From HGM11367 sp964600435 (lineage in GTDB: Bacteria; Bacillota; Clostridia; Christensenellales; UBA1242), in contig CAZRJB010000004.1 in assembly GCA_964600435.1 (NCBI GenBank), forward strand, positions 1-64,000: a stretch of 64,000 bases of DNA. The letters are read 5' to 3'. Below, in pieces: positions 8,610 to 17,678 of the stretch. A program made the position numbers and the translations under genes. How positions within the stretch are numbered: position 1 is the stretch's first letter; every line of letters starts with the position of its first letter. Below the pieces are notes generated by a model. It was given only the letters and a program-made list of their open reading frames with translations. It had not been told where the DNA came from and did not search any database.

Positions 8610-11243
8610 TTATTCTGTTCTTAATGCTTCCACAGGGTCTTTTTTTGCTGCCAAATTTGCTGGGATTAAACCAGAAATTAGTGTTAAACCAATGCTGATG
8701 CAAATCATTATAATTGCTGTTGGTATTGGTAGAGTTGCAATTGAATTTACACCAATTAAACTTCCCACAATCAAGTTGATTATTCCTGATAAAATATAAG
8801 TTATTGCAATTCCAAAAACCCCTGATATGCTTCCTATTATAAATGTTTCTGCAATAAACAAACTAGAAACATCTCTCTTTCTTCCGCCTAAAGACCTAAT
8901 AACGCCAATTTCTTTTACACGCTCCATAACAGACACATATGTTATGATTGCAACCATAACTGTTGAAACAACAAGAGATAACGCAGTAAAAGCAACTAGT
9001 GCCGTTGTAACAATATTGACCAAATTATTAACCAACCCAATAACAATTGATAAGTTGTCTGTGTAGTTTATTTCATTTCTATCTGCTGAAGTTAAAGTGT
9101 TTCCGTTAACAACAACACTCTCTTCACTATTCCATATATTTAAATATTCAGTAACGTTATCTTTAAAATCAAAGTTTTTTGGATAAATTTTAATTTTGCT
9201 TGCAACGTTTTTTCCACCAAGTTCACGCAAAGTTATTGAATATGTTTTTGTGCTTGTTGATGTGCCTGTAAACAAACCCAAACTAGACGAGCTACCAACA
9301 AACCCCAAACAATCATTGTAGTCAATTCCATTCAATTCATAAGAATACTTATAAGTTATACCACCATATGCAGAATTATTAACAAAGTAACTGTTATAGG
9401 TTGAAAATTCATTATCTATTAAAAATTTAACAATTTTAGAATTTAAACTGTTTTGAATAATTGTGTTTGCCAATGCTTCTGTGTAATAAAAACCGCTTTG
9501 CAAACAACCATAAGAAATGCCATCTTTTGGTGTTAAAATTGCTGTTATTGTCAAATCAATTCCGCCCGTCCAGTCTTCATTTTTATATGCACTATATGTG
9601 AAAGGTTTGTTTGGGTCGGTTGTTTGTGTGTAAACAACATCATTTGGATACCACACAAAGGTTTTTCCCAATATTTCTTCATAGCTAAACTTATCCTTCC
9701 ACAAACTTTGTGAATAATTATCATCATTAGAAGCATGATAAACAACATTAAAAAACTCATCTTGAGAATAATAACCAAACTGAGCAAGAAGCAAGTCAGA
9801 CAAAGAATTGCCTTCACTTAACACAATCATTATTTCATTTTCTTGTGTTGCAATTTTGTTTCCAGCAAGCATATCATATTGAGAAAGAATAAATTCTTCA
9901 TTATTCACAGCCTGCTCAAAGTTTTCTGAAAAAAGAGAAATGTATTGTGCAAAACTTTCATAACCTTCAGTTTGATTAAGCATTGCAGTGTAAATTTCTT
10001 GCGCCACAGACAAAGATACATTATTGTTTTCTTGCCCGTTAAAACTATAGTTTGTGTATAAATTGTTTGATAAATTCAAACCAAAATCGGTTGAAATAGC
10101 GGAGTAGTTTTCAGTTGGCATATTTTTAACATAGTCAACATATTCCTGAGTTATGTCATTAGAAATTTTGAAAGATGTTAAATCACCACTTCTTTCTATC
10201 AAATAGTCTATTAAAAACTCAACATTAACATATCCATCTTCAATTGAAGCTTTTAAAGATTCTTTTGTTAAAGAACTTCCACTTTCCGACATTAAAGCAC
10301 TTAGGTTTAATGCTTCTTCACTAACGGTTATTGGATTGCCCGACAACATATCGTTTTGCATGCTGGTTATATATCCTTGAACACCAGTTGAAACTGCCAA
10401 AACTGTTGCAACACCAATAATACCAATTGAACCTGCCAAACAAACCATAAAAGTACGTTTAAACTTTGAGTGCAAATTTTTAGCAGATAGTTTAAATGCA
10501 GACCAAAAAGAAAGTTTTGCTTTTTTATTGGGTTTTTTCTTTTTTACAACTTCTTCTTTTTCGCCACTATATGAATTGCTATCTGACAAAACTTCACCGT
10601 CTAACAACTTTATTATTCTTGTAGAATATTTCTCTGCAAGTTCTGGATTGTGAGTAACCATAACAACCAAACATTGTTTAGCAATTTCTTGAATTAAGTC
10701 CATTATTTGCACACTTGTTTCACTATCTAAAGCCCCTGTTGGTTCATCAGCAAGCAAAATTTCTGGGTCATTAACTAATGCACGTGCAATTGCAACTCTT
10801 TGACACTGACCACCAGAAAGTTGATTTGGTTTTTTGTTGTATTGCCCTTTCAAACCGACTTTGTCAAGAGCGTGTTTTGCCCTTTTAACCCTTTCTTTTT
10901 TTTCGATTCCTGAAATGTTTAATGCTAGTTCAACGTTTTCCAAAATTGTTTGATGAGGAATTAGGTTATAACTTTGAAAAATAAACCCCACCCTGTGATT
11001 TCTATACGTGTCCCAATCTCTGTCGGTATATTTTTTTGTGCTAACATTGTCAATAATTAAATCTCCAGATGTATAATGGTCTAACCCTCCAACAATGTTT
11101 AAAAGAGTTGTTTTTCCACAACCTGATGGACCTAATATTGACACAAATTCATTTTTTCTAAACGATAAATTAATGCCTTTTAATGCATGAACTTTCATAT
11201 CACCGGCAATATAATCTTTTTTTATGTCTTTTAATTCTAACAT
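8610..11243 (-). CDS. ABC transporter, fused ATPase and FtsX-type permease (MacB-like)
   Basis: An 877-residue single-chain half transporter. The ATPase has Walker A GPSGCGKTT (38-46), Q-loop Q90, signature LSGGQ (142-146), Walker B ILLADEP (about 162-168) and H-loop His198. A membrane segment follows at about 265-290, then a large extracytoplasmic domain (about 290-730), then three helices of an FtsX permease (VVSTVMVAIITYVSVMERVK onward). The signature VMERVKEIGVIRSLGG is typical of MacB/FtsX permeases. Such proteins usually export peptides or antibiotics, or act mechanically on the envelope, as dimers. Located directly behind a MarR regulator, 18 nt away. Confidence 0.88.
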   Translation of the reverse strand: MLELKDIKKDYIAGDMKVHALKGINLSFRKNEFVSILGPSGCGKTTLLNIVGGLDHYTSGDLIIDNVSTKKYTDRDWDTYRNHRVGFIFQSYNLIPHQTILENVELALNISGIEKKERVKRAKHALDKVGLKGQYNKKPNQLSGGQCQRVAIARALVNDPEILLADEPTGALDSETSVQIMDLIQEIAKQCLVVMVTHNPELAEKYSTRIIKLLDGEVLSDSNSYSGEKEEVVKKKKPNKKAKLSFWSAFKLSAKNLHSKFKRTFMVCLAGSIGIIGVATVLAVSTGVQGYITSMQNDMLSGNPITVSEEALNLSALMSESGSSLTKESLKASIEDGYVNVEFLIDYLIERSGDLTSFKISNDITQEYVDYVKNMPTENYSAISTDFGLNLSNNLYTNYSFNGQENNNVSLSVAQEIYTAMLNQTEGYESFAQYISLFSENFEQAVNNEEFILSQYDMLAGNKIATQENEIMIVLSEGNSLSDLLLAQFGYYSQDEFFNVVYHASNDDNYSQSLWKDKFSYEEILGKTFVWYPNDVVYTQTTDPNKPFTYSAYKNEDWTGGIDLTITAILTPKDGISYGCLQSGFYYTEALANTIIQNSLNSKIVKFLIDNEFSTYNSYFVNNSAYGGITYKYSYELNGIDYNDCLGFVGSSSSLGLFTGTSTSTKTYSITLRELGGKNVASKIKIYPKNFDFKDNVTEYLNIWNSEESVVVNGNTLTSADRNEINYTDNLSIVIGLVNNLVNIVTTALVAFTALSLVVSTVMVAIITYVSVMERVKEIGVIRSLGGRKRDVSSLFIAETFIIGSISGVFGIAITYILSGIINLIVGSLIGVNSIATLPIPTAIIMICISIGLTLISGLIPANLAAKKDPVEALRTE

Positions 11244-11261
11244 CTAAATTCTCCTTTTTTG

Positions 11262-11675
11262 TTAACTATATAATTCACAATTTAACAGTTTTTTAAGTAT
11301 TATATAAAACTTATTAACTTCTTCATCACTCAGTTTTGATAAAAATTCATTTACAGTGTTAAAAATTTTGTTGATCCTTCCGTTTAACACCAACCGCCCT
11401 TTTTCTGTTATAGACACAACAGTTTTTCTAGCATCATTAACAGATTTGCTTTTAACAACATAACCTTTCTTTTCTAATGTTGTTATGATAACTGCAGTTC
11501 TTGCAGTGCTAACGCCAAACATTTCAGAAATATCACCAGCAATAAGTTGTGTGTTTTCTGCAAGAATTCTTAAAACAAAATACATGCCCGAAAAACCATC
11601 TTGAATTGATTCTGTTATTTTTTTAAATTTATTATTACAAAACAAATCATAAAAATCACAAGCGGTTGGTCTCAT
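11262..11675 (-). CDS. MarR family transcriptional regulator
   Basis: A 137-residue winged-helix repressor. The DNA-binding core IAGDISEMFGVSTARTAVIITTLEKKGYVV and the wing (KSVNDARKTVVSITEKG) match MarR. I start at the ATG at 11675, preceded by GGAGAAGGG at normal spacing. In-frame alternatives are ATG 11690 and GTG 11705; the latter coincides with the predicted transcript start, so a leaderless 147-residue form cannot be excluded. A palindrome overlapping the -10 suggests autorepression and control of the exporter and nitroreductase downstream. Confidence 0.87.
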   Translation of the reverse strand: MRPTACDFYDLFCNNKFKKITESIQDGFSGMYFVLRILAENTQLIAGDISEMFGVSTARTAVIITTLEKKGYVVKSKSVNDARKTVVSITEKGRLVLNGRINKIFNTVNEFLSKLSDEEVNKFYIILKKLLNCELYS

Positions 11676-11707
11676 TTTTCCCTTCTCCATATTTTTATCT
11701 AACACTA

Positions 11708-11740
11708 TTAGATAATATTATCAAATAAAAATATTGTCAA
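11708..11740 (-). promoter_or_regulatory. Promoter with overlapping MarR operator
   Basis: On the minus strand TTGACA (11740-11735), a 17-bp spacer and TATTAT (11717-11712), a near-consensus sigma-A promoter. The -10 lies inside the palindrome GATAATATTATC (11711-11722), whose flanks extend the symmetry to 20 bp (11708-11727) with one mismatched pair. A regulator bound there would block RNA polymerase. Confidence 0.65.
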
Positions 11741-11833
11741 CTATTTTCACATATATTTTTGACAATATTTTATGCTTACAATATTAAAACAACATTAGCA
11801 AACAATAGATTATAATTTAAAAAAAATATTTGC

Positions 11834-12340
11834 TTAAACATTTTCAACAAGATTATCTATAACGGAAAAATCTATATTAAATTTTTCTGCTGCAACAGAT
11901 ACCGCTTTATGTATAATTCTTTCTCCAATATCTCCCCAGTTTAAAAGTTTAATGGCTTGTTCTGGTTCAACCAAAACTCTATCATAGGTAACACCGCAAT
12001 CGGGGTCAGGTTTCTTCTCGCCAATGGTTTCAATCATTGCCGTCATTCTAATTTGAGCATATGGTTCAATGCCGTTTTCTTCATCAACAAGTTGATAACC
12101 TAAATAATAAACGGGGTCTTTTAATGATGTGTTTAATTCTTCAATAAACTCTCTTTTTAATGTTGCCACTCTGTTAATATCAAACAATTCTGGCGTTCCA
12201 CCAGCCAAAGAAAATGTTTTTCCATCTTTTTTATCTCCATGTTTAAGCAAAACCTTCCCTTGTTCATTAAAAACAACAGCATAAACCTGCCTAACTTTAA
12301 CATTTTCGGGAACTTCTTTTTCTATCCACTGTAACTTCAA
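11834..12340 (-). CDS. NUDIX hydrolase family protein
   Basis: A 168-residue protein with a recognisable NUDIX box: LAGGTPELFDINRVATLKRE continuing into FIEELNTSL, preserving the REFxEE core, although the usual final Gly is Thr. It should hydrolyse a nucleoside-diphosphate-linked compound; the substrate is unknown. The start is a TTG at 12340, six bases after GGAGG; the upstream in-frame TTG at 12352 would place the ribosome site inside the gene. It follows the P-loop kinase-like gene by 19 nt, so the two are probably cotranscribed. Confidence 0.8.
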   Translation of the reverse strand: MKLQWIEKEVPENVKVRQVYAVVFNEQGKVLLKHGDKKDGKTFSLAGGTPELFDINRVATLKREFIEELNTSLKDPVYYLGYQLVDEENGIEPYAQIRMTAMIETIGEKKPDPDCGVTYDRVLVEPEQAIKLLNWGDIGERIIHKAVSVAAEKFNIDFSVIDNLVENV

Positions 12341-12359
12341 ATTTACCTCCAAATTAAAT

Positions 12360-12866
12360 TTATTTTGAAATTAATTTATAATTTCTCTTTATCAAAGCAT
12401 CTTCCAATTTTTCATCACCATGTAACAAAATTTTTTCACCTTTAAAATTTTTACATCTTTCGTATGCAACTTCATAGTATTTTTTATTTTTTTCTATCCA
12501 CTCTTTAGAGTTGCCTCTTTGTTCAAACCTTTTAACATAATTCTTGTAAGCGCTTTTGGTTGGATAGCAAACAATATAATCTAAACCATAAGTATCATAA
12601 AAATCAACAGGTTCATCGCCATTATATCTAACACAAACAATGTCATATTTTTTTACAGCATCATTTATGGCAGCAATGTAGTTTTCAGGATAATTTTTGT
12701 TTAAAGTGCGACCTTCTTTGCCTTTTAACTTTTCATAGTTTTGCCCATCTGCTTTTGTGTAATCATATTTATATGGGCTGCTTTCTAAGTCAATGACCTT
12801 TTTATACTTTTTTGCCAAATATGTTTTGCCTACACCACCAAAACCAGATATAATCACACCTTTCAT
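12360..12866 (-). CDS. P-loop nucleotide-binding protein, kinase-like
   Basis: A 168-residue protein beginning with Walker A (VIISGFGGVGKTYLAKKY, about residues 4-21). DIVCVRYNGDEPV and DYIVCYPTKSAYKNYVKRFEQRG give a nucleotide-kinase-like core; the Arg/Lys-rich stretch resembles a LID or phosphate-binding helix. Proteins like this are often called small nucleoside or nucleotide kinases and also occur in phages; the substrate cannot be told. The start is the ATG at 12866 with AAGGAGATGTTA directly upstream. It forms a pair with the NUDIX gene, hinting at a small nucleotide metabolism or clean-up unit. Confidence 0.72.
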   Translation of the reverse strand: MKGVIISGFGGVGKTYLAKKYKKVIDLESSPYKYDYTKADGQNYEKLKGKEGRTLNKNYPENYIAAINDAVKKYDIVCVRYNGDEPVDFYDTYGLDYIVCYPTKSAYKNYVKRFEQRGNSKEWIEKNKKYYEVAYERCKNFKGEKILLHGDEKLEDALIKRNYKLISK

Positions 12867-12969
12867 TAACATCTCCTTTAAAAAATACAAAACTAATTAA
12901 TATTTTTTTTAATAATTAAAACACAACGTTCGTTTTTGAATCGTTTTAGATATTATAAATTACGTTTTT

Positions 12970-13045
12970 TGGAGCTGGTGACGAGATTCGAACTCGTGGC
13001 CTAATGATTACGAATCATTTGCGCTACCAACTGCGCCACACCAGC
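12970..13045 (-). tRNA. tRNA-Thr (anticodon CGT)
   Basis: On the minus strand a 76-nt cloverleaf: acceptor GCTGGTG pairs with CACCAGC, the anticodon loop TTCGTAA gives CGT (threonine), the T-loop is GTTCGAATC, and the CCA end is encoded (complement of 12970-12972). Its acceptor stem is identical to that of tRNA-Thr(TGT) at 22-97. Confidence 0.95.
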
Positions 13046-13118
13046 ATGTTAGGTGCTTTTTGCACCTTGAGTCATTGGTTTTAACAAAACTAAAATTGTG
13101 TGTTTTACACTTTTAAAG

Positions 13119-14168
13119 TTAATTTTCAGAAGAAGTGTTATACATGCAAAAATTCACCTTGTTATTATTATCAGAAATTGACTTAACACCAACTTTAACC
13201 TTATCGTTAAGTTTAACAATTTCATAAATACGTTTGTCATTTTTTTGAGTTGCATCAGAAACATGCAATAACCCTTCTGCTCCATTGTCTAACCTAATAA
13301 TTGCTCCAAAAGGTAAAATTTTAACAACTTCACCATCATATATTTCGCTAAACTTTAAGTTTTTGATTGCAGTTATTTTTGGGTCTTCGTTGTTTTGTTT
13401 TAAACCAACAGAAACCTTGTTGGTTGCCTTATCAAGTTTTGTTATTCTAAATTCATATTCTTTGTTTAATTCAACAACTTCTTCTGGTCTAGAAATTCTT
13501 TTATAGCTAATATCACTTATGTGCAAAAAAGCATCAATGCCATTAACATCAACAAATGCACCATAAGGCATTATTTTTACAATTTTACCTAAAACCTTTT
13601 TACCAACAAAAGCAGCACTCCAAAACAAATTTTCTGCATTTTCTTTAATTTGCTCTTTTAACATTTTAACTGAAGCAATAATCTCTTTAGATTTAGAATT
13701 AATTTCTAAAACAATGGCTTCTAATTGTTTAGACTTATAATAACCTAAATGATGCAACTTTATGTCAACTTGATCTTTTGGAACAAAAATTTTATAAGCA
13801 CCAAGTTTGCTATAAAGCCCACTTTCAGAAAAACTATTAACAACAAAAGAAAAAACTGAGCCAACCTTTAAACTTTCTGCCTTTAAAGAGCCCGTTATAA
13901 TGTCTTCTGCTTCCGATTTTGAAACTTCAATCATTCCATCTTCTGTTTTTGTTCCCAAAACCAAAGCTTTAAACCTGTCACCAATTTTGACTTCATCAAA
14001 GTTTTTAAAATCATCTTTTCTTATAAAAGCATCTGACTTACCACCAATGTTAAAAACAACACCATCTTCTCGTTTAGAAACGACAATTCCATCATATATG
14101 TTATTCTTTTTATAGTTTGCTAAAGTTTGCTCAATTGAGTTTAAATCAAATTTTATATTTTCTTCCAT
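13119..14168 (-). CDS. S1 RNA-binding domain protein (ribosomal protein S1-like)
   Basis: A 349-residue protein with four S1 modules: residues about 25-85 (GIVVSKREDGVVFNIGGKSDAF), a degenerate one at about 100-165, and two good ones at about 185-255 (GKIVKIMPYGAFVDVNG) and 270-340 (GEVVKILPFGAIIRLDNGAEG). This matches the shorter Firmicutes S1 homologue (YpfD type), which binds mRNA or the ribosome. The start is the ATG at 14168 after AGGAGATGTT; an in-frame start 27 nt upstream lacks a ribosome site. It follows cmk and plsC, the usual Firmicutes order. Confidence 0.87.
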   Translation of the reverse strand: MEENIKFDLNSIEQTLANYKKNNIYDGIVVSKREDGVVFNIGGKSDAFIRKDDFKNFDEVKIGDRFKALVLGTKTEDGMIEVSKSEAEDIITGSLKAESLKVGSVFSFVVNSFSESGLYSKLGAYKIFVPKDQVDIKLHHLGYYKSKQLEAIVLEINSKSKEIIASVKMLKEQIKENAENLFWSAAFVGKKVLGKIVKIMPYGAFVDVNGIDAFLHISDISYKRISRPEEVVELNKEYEFRITKLDKATNKVSVGLKQNNEDPKITAIKNLKFSEIYDGEVVKILPFGAIIRLDNGAEGLLHVSDATQKNDKRIYEIVKLNDKVKVGVKSISDNNNKVNFCMYNTSSEN

Positions 14169-14219
14169 AACATCTCCTAATTTTGATTTTATCAAATGTA
14201 CATCAATTTGTCCACAAAA

Positions 14220-14792
14220 TTATTTATTTTTTAATTCAAGCATCTTTTCTCTAATAATTTCATTTGCTCTTTCTGTTCCGTTGTCACCCTTAAACGAATT
14301 ATCAAAATAAATTGGCTCACCAACAACAATTTTATTAAAACCAAAAACATGTGGTTTTTTTTGAATATATAAAGGAACAATTGGTGCTTGCGTTTTTATT
14401 GCAAAAATGCTTGCACCTGCTTTAAACTCGAGCAAATCTGCACCTGTTTTATTTCTGGTTCCTTCAGGAAAAATGGTTAAAATTTTGTCTTTTTTTAACA
14501 CTGACAAACAATTTTTAATAACAGATAAATCTATATTACTTCTATCAACTGGAATTCCACCAAGTTTTTTAAAAAACCAGTTTATTAACCCACCTTTAAA
14601 AAGTTCCTTTTTTGCAAGAACATATTGTTTGCGCCAAATGTTATTCCAAATATAAATATAATCTATATTGCTAATATGATTACTAACAAAAACAACTTTT
14701 CCTTTTGGAATTTTTTTCTTGCCAACAATTCTACATGGAAACAATAGAGAAAACGGAATATACAAAAAAATTTTCATTATCCAATAAAGCAT
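14220..14792 (-). CDS. plsC: 1-acyl-sn-glycerol-3-phosphate acyltransferase
   Basis: A 190-residue membrane-associated acyltransferase. The catalytic HX4D motif is HISNID (about residues 38-43) and the glycerol-phosphate-binding block is FPEGTRNKTG (about 108-117). An N-terminal hydrophobic segment anchors it. It converts lysophosphatidic acid to phosphatidic acid, the substrate of CdsA, which is also encoded in this window. It sits 8 nt after cmk. Confidence 0.93.
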   Translation of the reverse strand: MLYWIMKIFLYIPFSLLFPCRIVGKKKIPKGKVVFVSNHISNIDYIYIWNNIWRKQYVLAKKELFKGGLINWFFKKLGGIPVDRSNIDLSVIKNCLSVLKKDKILTIFPEGTRNKTGADLLEFKAGASIFAIKTQAPIVPLYIQKKPHVFGFNKIVVGEPIYFDNSFKGDNGTERANEIIREKMLELKNK

Positions 14793-14800
14793 AAAAACTC

Positions 14801-15448
14801 CTAAATTTTTATATAAGTTAAAACCATGTCAACACATTGTTCAACGGTTTTATTGGTTGTGTCAATATCAATTACACCAACCGCTCTTTTTAATGGGCTA
14901 AGTTTTCTTGTTGTGTCAAGCTGATCTCTTTTGTTTAAAGATTCAATAACCTCTTCAAGTGAAATGTTTTGACCAAGGTTTTGCAAATCTTTTAACCTTC
15001 TATTTGCTCTTACCAACATGTCACAAGTAACATAAAACTTGTATTTTGCATCAGGAAACACACAAGTTCCAATATCTCTGCCTTCAACAACAATATTGTT
15101 TCCAAAAGCAAAATCACGTTGAATTGCAGTAACCTTTTCTCTAACAGACAAAACTTGTGAATATATAGAAACATTGTTTTGCACAATAACATCTGACACA
15201 AAAGACGAAAAGTCTTTTCCATTAATGAAAACTTTCTGCTGTGAATCAAATATGATTTTTACTTGCAAATTGTTCAAAATGTTTTTCAAATTTTTATCTT
15301 CTGGAAGAATTTTGTTTGCACACAAATAATAACACAGGGTTCGATAAATCATTCCTGTGTTTAAATATTTAAAACCAATTCTTTCAGCAACAAGTTTGGC
15401 AATTGTGCTTTTTCCAGTGGCAGAAGGACCGTCAAAAGAAACAACCAT
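14801..15448 (-). CDS. cmk: Cytidylate kinase
   Basis: A 215-residue CMP/dCMP kinase. The P-loop FDGPSATGKSTIAK is at about residues 5-18, the NMP-binding region includes FKYLNTGMIYRTLCYYL, and VVEGRDIGTCVFPDAKYKFYVTC is the family signature. ATP-dependent phosphorylation of CMP supplies CDP for CTP and dCTP. The start codon overlaps the stop of the preceding small gene (TAATG). Confidence 0.95.
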   Translation of the reverse strand: MVVSFDGPSATGKSTIAKLVAERIGFKYLNTGMIYRTLCYYLCANKILPEDKNLKNILNNLQVKIIFDSQQKVFINGKDFSSFVSDVIVQNNVSIYSQVLSVREKVTAIQRDFAFGNNIVVEGRDIGTCVFPDAKYKFYVTCDMLVRANRRLKDLQNLGQNISLEEVIESLNKRDQLDTTRKLSPLKRAVGVIDIDTTNKTVEQCVDMVLTYIKI

Positions 15449-15699
15449 TAACCTTTTAAACCTCTAGATTGCCTGTCCATGTTTTCAATAACAACGTCAC
15501 TAATTTCACCCAAAGAAGCGCAGTATTCCAACACCTTCCAAGGCTCATTAGTGTGAAAATGAATTTTAATTAATTCACTATCTCCAACGCAAATAAGACA
15601 ATCACCTTTAAAGTTTTGAGTAAAATAATCTCTAATTATTTCATCATCTAAGTTTTTTCCATCAATAAGCAATTGAGTATCAAAAATATATTCCAACAT
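15448..15699 (-). CDS. Small protein like the C-terminal domain of FakA/DegV-linked kinase
   Basis: An 83-residue protein. IKIHFHTNEPWKVLEYCASLGEI and VVIENMDRQ match the C-terminal part of the DAK2-fusion fatty acid kinase FakA (YloV), where this segment helps bind the acyl-carrier protein FakB. Here it stands alone, with no kinase or DAK domain nearby. It starts at the ATG at 15699 after GGAGG and overlaps cmk. Its function as a free-standing protein is unknown. Confidence 0.68.
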   Translation of the reverse strand: MLEYIFDTQLLIDGKNLDDEIIRDYFTQNFKGDCLICVGDSELIKIHFHTNEPWKVLEYCASLGEISDVVIENMDRQSRGLKG

Positions 15700-15758
15700 A
15701 AAACCCTCCAAATTTCAAGAAATATAATAACAAATCAAATCAAAAATGTAAAACAATT

Positions 15759-16970
15759 TTAAACACTATTTCCTGCTGCATATCCTGTGGAAAAAGCAAT
15801 TTGCAAATTAAACCCACCAGTTAATGCATCCACATTTAACACTTCTCCAGCAAAATATAAACCTGTTACTAACTTGCTTTCCATTGTTTTTGGATTAATT
15901 TGCTTAACATTTATTCCACCACTAGTAATAATCCCAAAATCAAGTTTATCTAATTCCTTAAAATTTAATTTAAATTTTTTTAAGCAACCGACAATTTTTT
16001 CCAAATGTTTTGAATTCAATGTTTTTACACATGTTGATGTATTAATTTCACATTGATTTAAAAATGGCACAACAAAAGACTTTGGCAACAATTCGCACAT
16101 CATTGTAGAAATTTGAACTTGCTTGTTTTTATCAATTTCACGTTGCAACCTGTTAATTATTTGTTCAAAAGATAAAGCAGGCTTTAAATCTAAAAATAAA
16201 TCATTATCCTTTTCTCCATTAATATATGAACTCATGGACAATGCAATTGGACCGCTTATGCCTTTTGAAGTAAAAAGCATTTCACCAAAAAATTCCTTTA
16301 GTGTTCTTTTATTTTTGTATGCAATAAGTTTTACATTTTTTAAACTTAAACCTTCAACATCTTTTACAAATTTATCATTTAAAACAATAGGAACCAATCC
16401 GGGTTTTAAATCTGAAACATCATGACCAAATTTTTTTGCAAAAACATATCCATCTCCAGTTGAACCTGTTGCAGAATACGTAAGCCCACCAGTACAACAT
16501 ATTGCGGCATCATAATTATTGTATATACCATTTGTTGTTGTTATGCAAAACTTATCATCAATCTTGTCAATTGATAACACTTTTGTGTTCAAATACGTTT
16601 TAACACCATTTTTAACCAAGTTGTTTTTTAGCGCTTTAATTATATCATTAGATTTATCCGAAACAGGAAAAACCCTGTTCCCTCTTTCAATTTTTAACTC
16701 CACACCATTTCTTTCAAAAAAATCCATTGTGCTGCTGCTATCAAACGCATTTAATGAACTAAATAGAAAATTGGAATTTGTTACAACATTTGACATAATT
16801 TCGGTCACTGACGAAGCATTTGTAACATTACATCTTCCTTTCCCTGTTATGTACAACTTTTTACCAAGCTTTTCATTAGATTCAAAAAGATGCACTTCGT
16901 TGCCATTTTTTGCACATGTTCCAGCAGCCATCATGCCGCTTGCACCACCACCAACAACTGCTACTTTCAT
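15759..16970 (-). CDS. HI0933/BaiN-type FAD-dependent oxidoreductase
   Basis: A 403-residue flavoprotein. The FAD dinucleotide-binding motif VAVVGGGASGMMAAGTCA opens the protein, followed by FESNEKLGKKLYITGKGRCNVTN, a hallmark of this family, and the C-terminal TGLYFAGEVLNVDALTGGFNLQ closes the FAD site. Members are often annotated aminoacetone oxidase or NAD(P)/FAD-dependent oxidoreductase; the physiological substrate is not settled. The start overlaps the rluB stop (ATGA), as in related Clostridia where this gene sits between rluB and cmk. Confidence 0.9.
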   Translation of the reverse strand: MKVAVVGGGASGMMAAGTCAKNGNEVHLFESNEKLGKKLYITGKGRCNVTNASSVTEIMSNVVTNSNFLFSSLNAFDSSSTMDFFERNGVELKIERGNRVFPVSDKSNDIIKALKNNLVKNGVKTYLNTKVLSIDKIDDKFCITTTNGIYNNYDAAICCTGGLTYSATGSTGDGYVFAKKFGHDVSDLKPGLVPIVLNDKFVKDVEGLSLKNVKLIAYKNKRTLKEFFGEMLFTSKGISGPIALSMSSYINGEKDNDLFLDLKPALSFEQIINRLQREIDKNKQVQISTMMCELLPKSFVVPFLNQCEINTSTCVKTLNSKHLEKIVGCLKKFKLNFKELDKLDFGIITSGGINVKQINPKTMESKLVTGLYFAGEVLNVDALTGGFNLQIAFSTGYAAGNSV

Positions 16971-17677
16971 TTTTTTACTCCAAAAATGCTATATAGCTCT
17001 TTATCTGTTAACGGCCTATATTTTCCTCTTTCTAAACCACCCAATTTTAAGCCACCAATTGAAACACGTTTTAAAAGAACAACTGTTTTACCAATTGCTT
17101 CAAACATTCTTCTTATTTGTCTATTCTGACCTTCGTCAATAATAACCGAAAGCCTTGTTATATTGTTTTCAAATTTTATAAAATTTACCTTTGCAGAAGG
17201 CATTCTTTTCCCGTTCTCAACAACCCCAGCACGCAAAACCGCCAACTCTCCTTCAGTTATATTGCCTTCAATAGAAACAATATATTCTTTGTTTAAATGA
17301 CTGGATGGATGGGTTAGTTTGTTTGCAAAGTCACCGTCGTTTGTTAAAAGCAACAAACCTTCACTGTTATAGTCTAAACGACCGACAGAAAAGACCCTTT
17401 GTTCAACTTTTACCAAATCAAATATTGTTTTTCTACCTTTTTCATCTTTAGCAGAACATATGTAACCTTTAGGCTTATTAAATTTATAATAAACATATTT
17501 TTTTGGCAGACCAACCTCTACACCATTATAAAAAACTTTGTCCTTTTTGACATTTATATCAGTGGACAAACTGCTAACAATTTTTCCGTTAACACTGATT
17601 TCTCCATTTAAAACATGTTGTTCAACCTTTCTTCTTGAACCCACACCGCAAAGTGCAAGATATTTGTTTATTCTCAT
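16967..17677 (-). CDS. rluB: Pseudouridine synthase, RsuA/RluB family
   Basis: A 236-residue enzyme with an N-terminal S4 RNA-binding domain (MRINKYLALCGVGSRRKVE) and the catalytic core GRLDYNSEGLLLLTNDG containing the nucleophilic Asp. EGQNRQIRRMFEAIG is the typical C-terminal motif. In Firmicutes this locus encodes RluB, which modifies helix 89 of 23S rRNA. It lies 1 nt after the dac gene and overlaps the flavoprotein gene. Confidence 0.92.
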   Translation of the reverse strand: MRINKYLALCGVGSRRKVEQHVLNGEISVNGKIVSSLSTDINVKKDKVFYNGVEVGLPKKYVYYKFNKPKGYICSAKDEKGRKTIFDLVKVEQRVFSVGRLDYNSEGLLLLTNDGDFANKLTHPSSHLNKEYIVSIEGNITEGELAVLRAGVVENGKRMPSAKVNFIKFENNITRLSVIIDEGQNRQIRRMFEAIGKTVVLLKRVSIGGLKLGGLERGKYRPLTDKELYSIFGVKK

Positions 17678-17678
17678 T

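Noticed and set aside
13051..13067. Hairpin AGGTGC / GCACCT between the S1 gene and tRNA-Thr as a terminator
   Set aside because: The stem is only 6 bp and there is no T tract on either side, so I do not call it a terminator.
16519..17142. Plus-strand frame of 207 codons across the flavoprotein and rluB genes
   Set aside because: It is antisense to two clear enzymes with intact motifs and lacks a ribosome site; it is a shadow of AT-rich codon usage.
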